DNA of 64,000 bases from Arthrobacter liuii (GCF_014639275.1 NZ_BMFW01000006.1:62001-126000); one strand, 5' to 3'; numbered from the stretch's first letter, positions 53,543 through 62,142 are shown. The notes: generated by a model from the letters alone, not told the origin. Numbers and translations are program-made.

Positions 53543-54148
53543 GTGCCGGACACCACCTGCCATATGTCGATGTCACTGGACGGCTTCGTCGCCGGACCTG
53601 ACCAGAGCCGCGACAACCCGCTGGGCAGGCGGGGACTCGAACTGCACGGCTGGCACATCGGCGATCCGAGGGCCAATGAGGTCGACGGGATCGCAACCGA
53701 CTGGCTCATGCGCCCGCGCGGGGCTTATGTGATGGGCAGGAACATGTTTGGGCCCATCCGCGGTGGCTGGGATGGGGAGTGGAACGGCTGGTGGGGGCCC
53801 GAACCGCCCTATCACGCGCCCGTGTTCGTCCTGACCCACTATGAGCATGAGCCGATCCGGATGGACGGCGGGACAACCTTTCACTTCGTCACCGACGGTT
53901 TCGATGCGGCCTACGCCGCAGCCCGTGAAGCAGCCGGGGACAAGGGCATCGATATTGCCGGCGGAGCCTCCACCGTCCGGCAGGCGTTGAAGGCAGGGGT
54001 GATCGACGAGCTCACCCTGGACATCGCACCGGTTCTACTCGGTTCCGGTGAGCGGATATTCGATGGGATTGCATCTTTCGGCTTCGAACCTGTAGAGGTG
54101 TTGCATTCGCCTCTGGCCACCCACATCCGCTACCGCCGGGTGGGCTAA
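53543..54148 (+). CDS. RibD C-terminal/dihydrofolate reductase-family protein
   Basis: A 201-residue protein with the RibD_C/DHFR-like fold, starting GTG 53543 behind GGAGG. SMSLDGFVAGPDQS and YVMGRNMFGP are the nucleotide-binding parts, and DIAGGASTVRQALKAGVIDEL resembles the NADPH-binding G-G motif of the reductase domain. Such stand-alone proteins are often annotated as dihydrofolate or deaminase reductases, but most have unknown substrates. It converges on the MprF-like gene, 22 bp away. It marks the left edge of an accessory block. Confidence 0.88.
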   Translation: MPDTTCHMSMSLDGFVAGPDQSRDNPLGRRGLELHGWHIGDPRANEVDGIATDWLMRPRGAYVMGRNMFGPIRGGWDGEWNGWWGPEPPYHAPVFVLTHYEHEPIRMDGGTTFHFVTDGFDAAYAAAREAAGDKGIDIAGGASTVRQALKAGVIDELTLDIAPVLLGSGERIFDGIASFGFEPVEVLHSPLATHIRYRRVG

Positions 54149-54170
54149 GAGCGGGAAGCCACGCCGGCGG

Positions 54171-56786
54171 CTAGTCGCGCCCCGCTCCCGGCGTGCGTGG
54201 CAGCAGGAGTTGTCCCGCAAGGCCAAGCCGCCGCACTGTGGAAACGTCTCCCAGGTAGGCTGTTGCGATTGCGTTGGCAATGCTTGGAAGAGCCGCAGCG
54301 TCGTTGTAGACCAGGAACAGGGGTTCGAAGCGTGGAGCGAACTTGTTTTTGAAGGTTAGTAACGAGCGGAATCCGTAGACAGGTTCCAGCCGGCTTCCAC
54401 ACCAGTCCAGCACGTGTGCCAGAGGCGAATCGTAGGAGCCGGCGTCGCCATTCTGCAGGGAACCTGCGAGGGGTGCTCCTGACAGGCTGACGTAGCTGTA
54501 GCCCTCGTCCCTGAGTGCCAGGGCGGCGGAGGCGATGAGCAGTTCCGTACTGTTTGGAAATCCGTTCGTGCGTCGGCGCATGAGATCCAGTGTCCAGCCA
54601 ACGATCTTGCCGTTGCAGTACGACGGGAGCCAGGAAGTAATGCCATGCACCGTCCGGTCCGCGTCCAGTGCCACCAGGCATCGGACCTCTGGGTCCTGCA
54701 GTTCGGTAAGGCCACCCAGGGTGAAGCCCAGTTCGGGCAATTTCTTGTCGGCTACCCATTCCTTGGATATCTCGTCGATTTGTTGCCGGATCTCCAAGGG
54801 TGCCTCAGTGTAGTTGACCCATTCGACGTGGATTCCTTCTTTGCGGGCCCGGTTCATATTTGTGCGGATGTGCTGAAATTGTCGTCCAGCGAAGGTGAGT
54901 GCGGCCAGGGGGAGGATTGTCTGGAGGGCGACTTCAATTGAGCTCCAGCCTTGCGCTGCGGCTTCATCCCGGAGGGTCTGGTCTGCAGAGTAGAAACAGG
55001 GCGTCCAGCCGTTGTCATCACAGAAGCGGGCGAACCCTGCCACGCACGTCCGGTAGTCGGCTGCCGGGCCCACGGGTGAGCCCAGCGCCAGGGCCACGCC
55101 GGAGTTGACCCGGTAGGCGACATAGCCTTTGCCATCGGGTGTAAACCAGTAGCGGTTCCCCGGCCAGGTGGTCATCCAGGAGAGGGGGTTGCCAGTCCCG
55201 GAGCGAAGTATGTTCCGCACTCTCGAGGGGTCCGGGGCGTGCGGGCTGGGCGGCGTCTGCAGGAAGGAGTGGAGCACAAGTGCGCCGGTCATCGCCCAAA
55301 AGACGATCCCGATACCTTCATAAAGCATGACGGCCGGCGTGCTCTGGGGGAAGATCGCAGGCGGGATGTCAAGGGTGTATCCCAGCGGCAGGAATCGATC
55401 GGGCACGTCTGTCAGGAGCTGACCCGGCGAGGGAACCGGTGTGAAGCCGCCGGACAATGCCACCCCGGCTCCAACGTAGACGGCTGCGAGCACGGCGCCA
55501 AGCAGAAGGACCCTGCGGCCAAGCCTGGCGTAAGTGCCCGTTGTCGCGCGGGCAGGGAAAAGATCGCGGAATCCGAGGACGAGCAGGAACATCACGCCTG
55601 GCAGCAGCAGCGGCACCACGAGACCCAACTTGTTGTGCAGATGGCTTAGGTTTTGGAAGTCCATGTTTTCGTCCTGCAGCGTCCCGAGGACCCCTGGCCA
55701 GACCACTCCGGCGACGTGCATGGCGGCCAGAACCGCCGTGCTCCCTAAGACAACCAGAGCGGACCACCACGCGAAATGGCGTCCGCGGCGGAGTCCCTCG
55801 GCGATGAGCAGCAGCAGAAAGGAGGGAAGAATGGCCATGAATATGCCCCCTGCTCCCGCCCGGAGCTGAAGGAGCATCATTTGGCATTCGGCGGACCTTG
55901 GCCCCGAGGTACAGGCGCTCTTGAGCGCCTGGGGATCGACCGGCTGAATATCGGTGAACAGGAGATGGAGCACCGAGAGTGGGCCGGGAGCATGCCGCGA
56001 CAGCCCGGCGATCACCGGCCCGATCGCGAAGGCAGCTACTGCCAGTGCCACCAGAACCCGTACTTCCCGGCGTGACACCCGGGGCCAGGCCAACGCTGGC
56101 CGGCGGCCTAGCAAGAATGGACCCAGGAACATTCCCGCTGCAGCGGAGAACATCCTCACGAGGTCGGCATAGGATCCCTCAAATAGCACGAGAAGCAACA
56201 GCAATGTGCACACCGCCATCCGCAGGCGGCGCCGCCACAGTACCGGCATCGTCGCGGACGCAGCCATTGATACCCCACAGAGGGCCGCTGTGGGACCCAG
56301 GTACCGGTCCGGCATCAGGACCACCGGCCAAGAGCCCGTCGTGGAGTGCATCGCCCAAACTGCTGCCGATGCCCCCATGATGCCCATGATCTGGCTGGCA
56401 GCCATCGCTCCGGCAAAGCGGGCAGATCCCAGCCGCCGCTCCAAAAGAAGCCCTGCCAGCAGGACCGCAACTGTCGCGGCGACATAGTAGAGGGGCGTTG
56501 GCAGCCAAAAGGCTGAGGTCGCCACAGACCAGGGCCGTAAGAAGAGTGACGACGGGGCTGCTGCTACCGACCCGAGGCCGCCCGGGACGGGCACGCGAAG
56601 TACATGAAGGACCTGCGTCACGCCCGTAACAGCCCAAAGCAGGGCAACGTAGCCGAGCGTGACAGGTGCTGTCCGAAGCCTTGGGACCAGCCACCCGGCG
56701 AAGGACCGCAAATGGGCCAGGTATCGGCCGGGCAACGCCCAGACCGGCATGCGATCCCGGCCCGTGGACCCCTGCGTACCAGTCAT
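54171..56786 (-). CDS. mprF: MprF-like lipid aminoacyltransferase with multi-pass membrane domain
   Basis: An 871-residue protein. Residues 1 to about 500 hold 11-14 hydrophobic segments; the early part (PLYYVAATVAVLLAGLLLER-LG) looks rhomboid-like. From about 532 is the DUF2156/GNAT-like domain: GNPLSWMTTWPGNRYWF, YVAYRVNSGVALALGSPVGP, QFQHIRTNMNRARKEGI and YVSLSGAPLA. MprF proteins move an amino acid (Lys or Ala) from aminoacyl-tRNA to phosphatidylglycerol or diacylglycerol and flip the product, altering surface charge. The amino acid cannot be read here. Its start overlaps the esterase stop by four bases. G+C looks lower than in neighbouring housekeeping genes by eye. Confidence 0.85.
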   Translation of the reverse strand: MTGTQGSTGRDRMPVWALPGRYLAHLRSFAGWLVPRLRTAPVTLGYVALLWAVTGVTQVLHVLRVPVPGGLGSVAAAPSSLFLRPWSVATSAFWLPTPLYYVAATVAVLLAGLLLERRLGSARFAGAMAASQIMGIMGASAAVWAMHSTTGSWPVVLMPDRYLGPTAALCGVSMAASATMPVLWRRRLRMAVCTLLLLLVLFEGSYADLVRMFSAAAGMFLGPFLLGRRPALAWPRVSRREVRVLVALAVAAFAIGPVIAGLSRHAPGPLSVLHLLFTDIQPVDPQALKSACTSGPRSAECQMMLLQLRAGAGGIFMAILPSFLLLLIAEGLRRGRHFAWWSALVVLGSTAVLAAMHVAGVVWPGVLGTLQDENMDFQNLSHLHNKLGLVVPLLLPGVMFLLVLGFRDLFPARATTGTYARLGRRVLLLGAVLAAVYVGAGVALSGGFTPVPSPGQLLTDVPDRFLPLGYTLDIPPAIFPQSTPAVMLYEGIGIVFWAMTGALVLHSFLQTPPSPHAPDPSRVRNILRSGTGNPLSWMTTWPGNRYWFTPDGKGYVAYRVNSGVALALGSPVGPAADYRTCVAGFARFCDDNGWTPCFYSADQTLRDEAAAQGWSSIEVALQTILPLAALTFAGRQFQHIRTNMNRARKEGIHVEWVNYTEAPLEIRQQIDEISKEWVADKKLPELGFTLGGLTELQDPEVRCLVALDADRTVHGITSWLPSYCNGKIVGWTLDLMRRRTNGFPNSTELLIASAALALRDEGYSYVSLSGAPLAGSLQNGDAGSYDSPLAHVLDWCGSRLEPVYGFRSLLTFKNKFAPRFEPLFLVYNDAAALPSIANAIATAYLGDVSTVRRLGLAGQLLLPRTPGAGRD

Positions 56787-58153
56787 CGCGCGGAAAGGCC
56801 GAAGCGTTGGAACAGCAGTGGAAGGCCCATCTTCAGCCCGTAATCTACGGCGTCCCCGCGGTGGCCAACTGCGTCCCCGGTGAAGCGGTAGGTGGTCATG
56901 CCCGCCGCCTTGGCATCTGCAGCTGCGGCGGTTACCTGCGGCGTGTAGGTGTTGTCCAGGGTGCCGCTCGTGAAAATTGCCTCCAGGTCGGTGTATGTGT
57001 GGGCCTTGAGGATGTTGGCCGGTTCTTCCGCACTGAAGTTGGCTTCGTTGCCGCGGAAGATGGTCTTGACGGTGTCCTGGACGCTGCCGCTGACTGGTTC
57101 GAGCTCACCGGATATGTCAAGAAGTGAGCCGAAGAGCTCTGGTCTTTTGGCAGCGAAGGACAGGGCGCACTCGCCGCCATTTGAGTAGCCCGCTACGGCC
57201 CAACTGTCCCGGCTGGGTGAGACGTTGAGGCTGCTGCGGACGAAATTGACGACGTCGGTGGTGACGTATGAGTACACATTGCCGCTTGGAGAATCGACAC
57301 ACACGGGGTTCTGGTAGGGACTGCCCAACTGGTCCACAGTGAGGAGGAGCGGGGCGAGGCCATGGTTCTTGGCGGCCATGGCGTTCAGGCGGGCGACGGC
57401 GTACTGGTTCTGGTCCGGCCCTCCAGGCTGGCCCATCATCATGATGATTATGGGTAATTGCGGTGGCTTGGCGACCAAGGCTGCCGGGGGAAGATACAGG
57501 TAAGCGTGTCTGGCCTGGAACCCGGAGACTGTGGCGGGGATTGCAACGGGCCCGCTCCGCCCCGTGGCCGGCATCCCCGACGGCGGCTTCCAGGTTTGCC
57601 ATAACGGCGCCGTGCCTGCTTCCGCCGGGGCTGGAATCTGCTTGGGGAGTTGCAAAAAGCGGCCTGTGTTGACCCCGAGGAGGGAACCAAGGGTGGGATT
57701 AAGCCTGTAGTCGGCGTTAACTCCAAGGATGGCCGTGGCGAGAAAGACCGGAACGGACACCACGGCCAGGATCTTCCGCCACCATCGTGAGCGCCACAAA
57801 TTCACCAAGGCCAATGCGACGGCGGTAAAGGCCAGAATGACCCACGTTCGGGTATCCCCGTCCAATGGAATACCGAAGATGTTCAGCCAGCCCTCGCAGA
57901 TAACCAAAACCAGTATTCCGACGCATGCCCCCGCAGCCAAGGCAAGCAGGCTCGTACGGAGCCGCATGCGACGAAAGGTTTGGGAGCCGCGCAAGGCCGG
58001 GCCCGGATTGCTAACAGCCGTACGTTCGCTTCGGTCCCGACGTGGCAAGAGAATCGGGCGCCAGACCAGATAGATGATTGCCAGAATACTCGCCGCGTCG
58101 AAGGCGTACCGCAGTGGCTCCTGAAGGATATTCAACTTGAGTAAAGCGTCCAT
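56783..58153 (-). CDS. Membrane esterase, alpha/beta hydrolase fold
   Basis: A 456-residue protein. Three or four N-terminal hydrophobic segments (SILAIIYLVWRPILLP, LLALAAGACVGILVLVICEG, TWVILAFTAVALALVNLW, ILAVVSVPVFLATAILG) precede a Pro-rich linker and a PF00756-type esterase from about 200. The nucleophile lies in VAGYSNGGECAL, and the last histidine in AVGHRGDAVD. It reads straight into mprF. A known precedent is AhyD, a lipase that removes amino acids from aminoacylated lipids and is encoded beside an aminoacyl-lipid synthase; the same job is inferred. ATG 58153 follows GGGAG. A fragment of a related gene lies at 61913-61976. Confidence 0.82.
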   Translation of the reverse strand: MDALLKLNILQEPLRYAFDAASILAIIYLVWRPILLPRRDRSERTAVSNPGPALRGSQTFRRMRLRTSLLALAAGACVGILVLVICEGWLNIFGIPLDGDTRTWVILAFTAVALALVNLWRSRWWRKILAVVSVPVFLATAILGVNADYRLNPTLGSLLGVNTGRFLQLPKQIPAPAEAGTAPLWQTWKPPSGMPATGRSGPVAIPATVSGFQARHAYLYLPPAALVAKPPQLPIIIMMMGQPGGPDQNQYAVARLNAMAAKNHGLAPLLLTVDQLGSPYQNPVCVDSPSGNVYSYVTTDVVNFVRSSLNVSPSRDSWAVAGYSNGGECALSFAAKRPELFGSLLDISGELEPVSGSVQDTVKTIFRGNEANFSAEEPANILKAHTYTDLEAIFTSGTLDNTYTPQVTAAAADAKAAGMTTYRFTGDAVGHRGDAVDYGLKMGLPLLFQRFGLSAR

Positions 58154-58412
58154 CTCACTCCCTGTCCCCAGACCGACCAGCAAAACATTGCTCCGGCATG
58201 GCACGGGATCGTATGGTGCCGGGCTGCAACGGACGCCGGGCGTACGTCAGCCGTGTGACGAGCTTGAGGCCTTCCGCGGGCAAGTTTTTCACCTCTCCAC
58301 CGACCTCCAAGGCTTTTTCCTGACTCATGCCCTGGTTGCTTGGTCTCTGGCCTCCAGCTCCGTCGCCACGCACCGGGCTCTAGAAATGAGGTTACGGTCG
58401 TGGTCGGGAGTC

Positions 58413-58481
58413 AGGCACCAGTAGCGAGTACTCGCATTTACCCTGCATCCCCCAATCCCTGGGTAAGTACCGGGATTCGGG
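58413..58481. repeat. Conserved element, copy A, with inverted-repeat core
   Basis: Starts AGGCACCAGTAG, then AGTACTCGCA, and ends in a dyad AATCCC-TGGGTAAGTACC-GGGATT, extended by CCC and GGG with one bulged C. A diverged copy B at 62026-62095 keeps the blocks and the pairing although bases differ. It lies about 260 bp upstream of the esterase start. Confidence 0.7.
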
Positions 58482-58498
58482 ACGCTGATCCTTGGGTA

Positions 58499-58523
58499 GG
58501 GACAGGGATTCCATCCCTGTCCC
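58499..58523. repeat. Perfect 11-bp hairpin with 3-base loop
   Basis: GGGACAGGGAT, loop TCC, ATCCCTGTCCC. No T-run follows on either strand, so a terminator is not clear. The left arm extends a TTGGGTAGGGACAGGGATT string that resembles the core of the element just before it. Confidence 0.85.
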
Positions 58524-58841
58524 GCACCCCTGCACCACCGAGCTGGGAAGAGGCAAAATCCACCTGCTGCTTCAGTGACGCCATCACATGCCAGTCCCCG
58601 ACGGGCAGGTCATGCCTCGCCGGTGGGGACGCCCGACGTCACTAGGACCGGTCGAAAAACGCTATCGTGTGGTTCGGGCTGCCGGGCCAAGTCGGTCCGC
58701 TTTGCACTATGACGCTGAGAATTTGGCATCTCCGGAACCGAAATCCGGACAGAGCCGCCGGAAGCCAAGACCGCGCCGACCGGAGTGGGAACGCCAGACT
58801 CCCCTTGATGGCGTTATTGGCAGGCGGCGAAGGGGCGAGGG

Positions 58842-59244
58842 CTAATTGGGCCGGGAGTTCGGATCCGACGGCACGGTGCCGTCGGATCCCGGCGTTGTTG
58901 CCAGGTAACCGGCCCCGTTTTTGGCGGCGTTAGTAATCTCCACTCCCTGCTGCCCGGAACCCAGATCGTAAGCAAGAAGCACCGGCCATGCTTGCTCCGG
59001 GGAGGTCCCGTACCCCGTGCTGAGGGAATCACCGATGATCACGATGCGTTTTGGCGCCCGCTGTTCCGGGCTCGGGGACGCGGCCTGGACGGATATGTTC
59101 TGCTGGTGTGTCTTTGAGGCCATGGCGTGGCCAGTGGCGGGCACAGCGGGTGAGGGCGACGGCGAGGGCCGGCGCACAAAGGGCGGCCACGGAAATTAAC
59201 CCACGGCGTAAGCCGGCGGTCATCCGCGTCCGAATAAATCTCAA
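58842..59244 (-). pseudogene. Broken SGNH/GDSL hydrolase gene
   Basis: A signal peptide is readable from TTG 59244 (or ATG 59223) as MTAGLRRGLISVAALCAPAL, but the enzyme part lies in another frame: RAPKRIVIIGDSLSTGYGTS, containing the GDSL catalytic serine, then ITNAAKNGAGYL. The frame then ends at 58842 after TVPSDPNSRPN, losing roughly 150 residues that should carry the catalytic Asp and His. So there is both a frameshift near 59150-59180 and a C-terminal truncation. A 29-bp near-perfect palindrome sits exactly in the false end. The intact gene would have made a secreted lipase or carbohydrate esterase. Confidence 0.75.
58861..58889. repeat. 14-bp perfect inverted repeat, 1-base centre
   Basis: GGATCCGACGGCAC and GTGCCGTCGGATCC flank a single G. 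It coincides with the truncation point of the SGNH hydrolase remnant, so it may mark a rearrangement join or be a terminator-like hairpin without a T-run. Confidence 0.9.
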
Positions 59245-59348
59245 GGTTCGCTAAAGACGCCGTGGATACCCTTGTGTTGGTTTGGTAAGGGGGTCTACGG
59301 TCTGGGCTAGTTGATTCCGCTATCCTGGGCGGCGGATGAGAGCTCAAG

Positions 59349-61634
59349 TTGGAAGTCAAAACAGCCCAGCCGGAGCTGGTGTCCAGCAGCCCTACCGTGA
59401 AGATTAAACGTTGTGCGACAACATTGGCTCCCGCGGTGCTTGCCGCTCTTATCGTGGCAGGAGGCGTGGTCTGGTCTCCCCCGGCGTCGGCCGATCCGGT
59501 CTACGGCACCCAGAGCTTCACCTACACCGGTGTCTCCAACCCGCCCACATCGGATAAACCGCAGAGCAAGCTGTGGTGGAATGACGGGTCGTGGTGGGCG
59601 GATATGTGGACCACCGGAAGTGGCTGGCACATCTACCGGCTCGACAGGGCCGCGCACAGCTGGGTGGATACAGGGGTGTTGAATGATGCGCGCGGCAGCA
59701 CCTTGGCCGACACCCTCTGGGATGGGACACATCTCTACATCGCCTCGCACGTTGTTGGTGTCTCGACCAACGCCAACCCTGTACCGTCGGTTGCCGGCCA
59801 GCCCGCTTACCTCTACCGGTACAGCTACTCCGGTGGCAAGTACACGCTGGACGCTGGGTTCCCCACGGTCATCACGGACAACAGCAGTGAGTCGATGACC
59901 ATCGACGAGGACAGCACGGGCGCCATCTGGGCAACGTGGACGCAGGTGGCGGCCGACAACACCAGCGGATTCACCAACACGGTTTACGCGAACAACTCGG
60001 CACCCGGGGGCACCAGCTGGGCTTCGCCGTTCGTCCTGCCGGTCTCCAACCCGCACCCCTCTCCCGACGACATCGCCGCCGTCGTGTCCTACGGCAAAAA
60101 CAAGATCGGGGTGATGTGGAGTGACCAGCTCACCGGCACCATCTGGTGGGCCACCCGAACGGACGGGACCTCCGCCACCGCACCATCTTCCTGGAACTTT
60201 CAGCCGGCCATCAGGGGCAGTGGGCAGGCCGATGACCATCTGAACGTCAAATCCCTGCAGTCGGATCCCAGCGGCCGGGTTTTTGCCGCTGTGAAGACAA
60301 GCCTCAACGACATATCCTCGGATCCGACACTGCCGCAGCTTTTGCTGCTCGTCTTCAAGCCGGGCACGGGGTCCTTCACCCAATCGACCATCTCCACCGC
60401 CGGTGACTGCGTCACCCGCCCGCAAATCGTGCTGGACACCCAAAACAACCTCGTCCACGCCTTCCAAACAGCCCCGCCAACCTCAGTGAGCAGCTGCGCG
60501 TACTCCGGGGTTGCCGGCAGCATCTACGAGAAGACTGCGTCCATGGACAACCCAACCTTCGGGGCCGGCCGCGGAAACCCCATCATGCAGGCAGCGTCCT
60601 CCTCGAACATCAATGACGTTACCACCAGCAAACAGGGCGTCAATGCCACAACAGGTATCGTCATGTTGGCCAGCGACGACGTCGCCAAATCCTACTGGTT
60701 CTCGGACGAGCCCCTAACGTCCGGCAACCCCACCCCCGTAGCGTCGTTTACTGCTACCCCAAACTCCGGCACAGTGCCGCTGTCTGTGGCATTCAAGGAC
60801 ACCTCTACGGGAACACCGACCTCATGGTCCTGGAACTTTGGCGACGGCACGGCGGCCTCCACCGTACAGGACCCGACACATACGTATTCCGCTGCAGCGA
60901 CCTACACCGCAACATTGACGGCCACGTACGGCACTGGTTCAACTGAGTCCGCCTCCTCCACCATCACAGTCCTGACGCTCGCGCAGGCGATGGATGCCAA
61001 GGCCGCTCAATGGAATTTAGGGGCGCCCGTCGGCGACGTGGCGGCAATCCGTGATGGTGGCTATTACCGCAACTACCAGTCAGGTGCCATAATCTCGGCG
61101 CCCACGCACAACCTGTTCGTCTCCCATGGCGCCATCCGCAGCGAATGGGCAGCGCTCAACTTCGAAAACGGCCTGATGGGTTATCCGACTACAGACGAGG
61201 TCGGCGGCCTGGTGAACGGCGGGGTGTACCAAAACTACGAGGGTGGGGCCATTATCTGGACCCCAGCCACCGGCCCTCACGAGTCCTTCGGCTCGATCCG
61301 GTCAGAGTGGCAGGCCCTGGGCTTCGAGGGCGGCGTCCTGGCATACCCGACCAGCGAAGTAGTCACCGGCCTGATCAACGGGGGCTCCTACCAGAACTAC
61401 CAGGGCGGAGCCATCGTGTCCTCCCCGGCTTCCGGTACACACGAGTCATATGGGGCCATCCGCACGGCCTGGATGTCCACAGGTTTTGAGCGGGGCGCCC
61501 TTGGCTACCCGACCAGCGAGATCTACTCTGTGCCCAATGGAACAGCACAGGACTTCCAGGGCGGCCGCATCAACGACGTCAATGGAACTACGACCATCGC
61601 CTATTCGACTGGATCAAGCACCCCGCCAGCCTGA
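59349..61634 (+). CDS. Secreted protein: propeller-like domain, PKD domain and LGFP repeats
   Basis: A 761-residue (or 745) exported protein. TTG 59349 or GTG 59397 may start it; from the latter a clear signal peptide runs to SPPASA. Residues about 50-455 contain repeated WxD/Asp-box-like blades (WWNDGSWWADMW, AIWATWTQVAADN, VMWSDQLTGTIWWATRTDG), a beta-propeller pattern. A PKD domain is at about 461-541 with WNFGDGT. Four LGFP repeats follow (GLMGYPTTDEV, GVLAYPTSEVV, GALGYPTSEIY). LGFP units bind the cell envelope in related actinobacteria. No sortase motif is seen. Function is probably surface binding of carbohydrate or wall; a catalytic site was not found. No adjacent partner. Confidence 0.82.
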   Translation: MEVKTAQPELVSSSPTVKIKRCATTLAPAVLAALIVAGGVVWSPPASADPVYGTQSFTYTGVSNPPTSDKPQSKLWWNDGSWWADMWTTGSGWHIYRLDRAAHSWVDTGVLNDARGSTLADTLWDGTHLYIASHVVGVSTNANPVPSVAGQPAYLYRYSYSGGKYTLDAGFPTVITDNSSESMTIDEDSTGAIWATWTQVAADNTSGFTNTVYANNSAPGGTSWASPFVLPVSNPHPSPDDIAAVVSYGKNKIGVMWSDQLTGTIWWATRTDGTSATAPSSWNFQPAIRGSGQADDHLNVKSLQSDPSGRVFAAVKTSLNDISSDPTLPQLLLLVFKPGTGSFTQSTISTAGDCVTRPQIVLDTQNNLVHAFQTAPPTSVSSCAYSGVAGSIYEKTASMDNPTFGAGRGNPIMQAASSSNINDVTTSKQGVNATTGIVMLASDDVAKSYWFSDEPLTSGNPTPVASFTATPNSGTVPLSVAFKDTSTGTPTSWSWNFGDGTAASTVQDPTHTYSAAATYTATLTATYGTGSTESASSTITVLTLAQAMDAKAAQWNLGAPVGDVAAIRDGGYYRNYQSGAIISAPTHNLFVSHGAIRSEWAALNFENGLMGYPTTDEVGGLVNGGVYQNYEGGAIIWTPATGPHESFGSIRSEWQALGFEGGVLAYPTSEVVTGLINGGSYQNYQGGAIVSSPASGTHESYGAIRTAWMSTGFERGALGYPTSEIYSVPNGTAQDFQGGRINDVNGTTTIAYSTGSSTPPA

Positions 61635-61912
61635 TAGTCGCGGCTACCCCACGTTTGATCGGTTCCGGCCAGTTTAAGATCGTTCGCCCTGCCCAAACTA
61701 CCCATCAGCCGCCAACCCGAGGATGCCGGCTGCCCGCACGGCAGCGTCTGTCAGTGGGTGGCTGGGATGCCGATCGCAGCAGGAGAACCTCTGACTTCCC
61801 GGTCTTCCCAGGCCGGCTCCAAGGCAAGGTCAATATCAGGCCGGAATGGAGGGAAATCCACAGACATTTCAGCGGCGTCCAGCAGCCGGCCAGGAGGACG
61901 GTCCTTGGTAAA

Positions 61913-61976
61913 GGCGCCGTGCCTGCTTCTTCCGGGGCTGGATTCTGCTTGCGGGATTGCGGAAAGCGGCCTGTGT
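61913..61976 (-). pseudogene. Fragment of a paralogous membrane esterase
   Basis: Sixty-four bases match 57606-57669 of the esterase gene at 56 of 64 positions. In translation the fragment reads TGRFPQSRKQNPAPEEAGTA against TGRFLQLPKQIPAPAEAGTA in the intact gene. Flanking bases do not match. With copy B of the upstream element next to it, this looks like the remains of a duplicated esterase gene with most of its body deleted. Confidence 0.6.
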
Positions 61977-62025
61977 CCACGTCCTCCCTGACCCGGTCCA
62001 GAGCAGTCAGCGACCCGCTCCTGCT

Positions 62026-62095
62026 AGGCACCAGTAGGCAGTACTCGCACATATCCCATCGGCCCCAAATCCGTAGGTAAGCACAGGGATTTGGG
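62026..62095. repeat. Conserved element, copy B, with inverted-repeat core
   Basis: Shares AGGCACCAGTAG, AGTACTCGCA and GGTAAG-AC-GGGATT-GGG with copy A. Its core is a perfect 9-bp stem, CCCAAATCC (62064-62072) with GGATTTGGG (62087-62095). Some differences from copy A sit in the stem yet pairing is kept. Confidence 0.7.
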
Positions 62096-62142
62096 CGTGC
62101 AATCACGTCTAGGGATAAGGAATAGGCTGCACCCTCCACCGC

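Larger units (their letters stand above)
58154..58841. other. Non-coding region upstream of the esterase gene
   Basis: About 690 bases with no convincing gene. It contains a conserved 69-bp element at 58413-58481 that has a diverged copy near 62 kb, and an 11-bp perfect hairpin at 58499-58523. The stretch 58530-58841 shows nothing recognisable. The esterase promoter should be in the left part. Confidence 0.7.
61635..62142. other. Non-coding region with decayed esterase sequence
   Basis: About 500 bases after the LGFP gene. No intact gene. It contains a fragment of an esterase gene (61913-61976) and copy B of the conserved element (62026-62095). The remaining part, 61640-61910, shows nothing recognised. 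Confidence 0.7.

Noticed and set aside
58154..62142. Insertion sequence or prophage remnant
   Set aside because: No transposase, integrase or terminal inverted repeats with target duplication could be found; only unrelated hairpins and pseudogene pieces are present.
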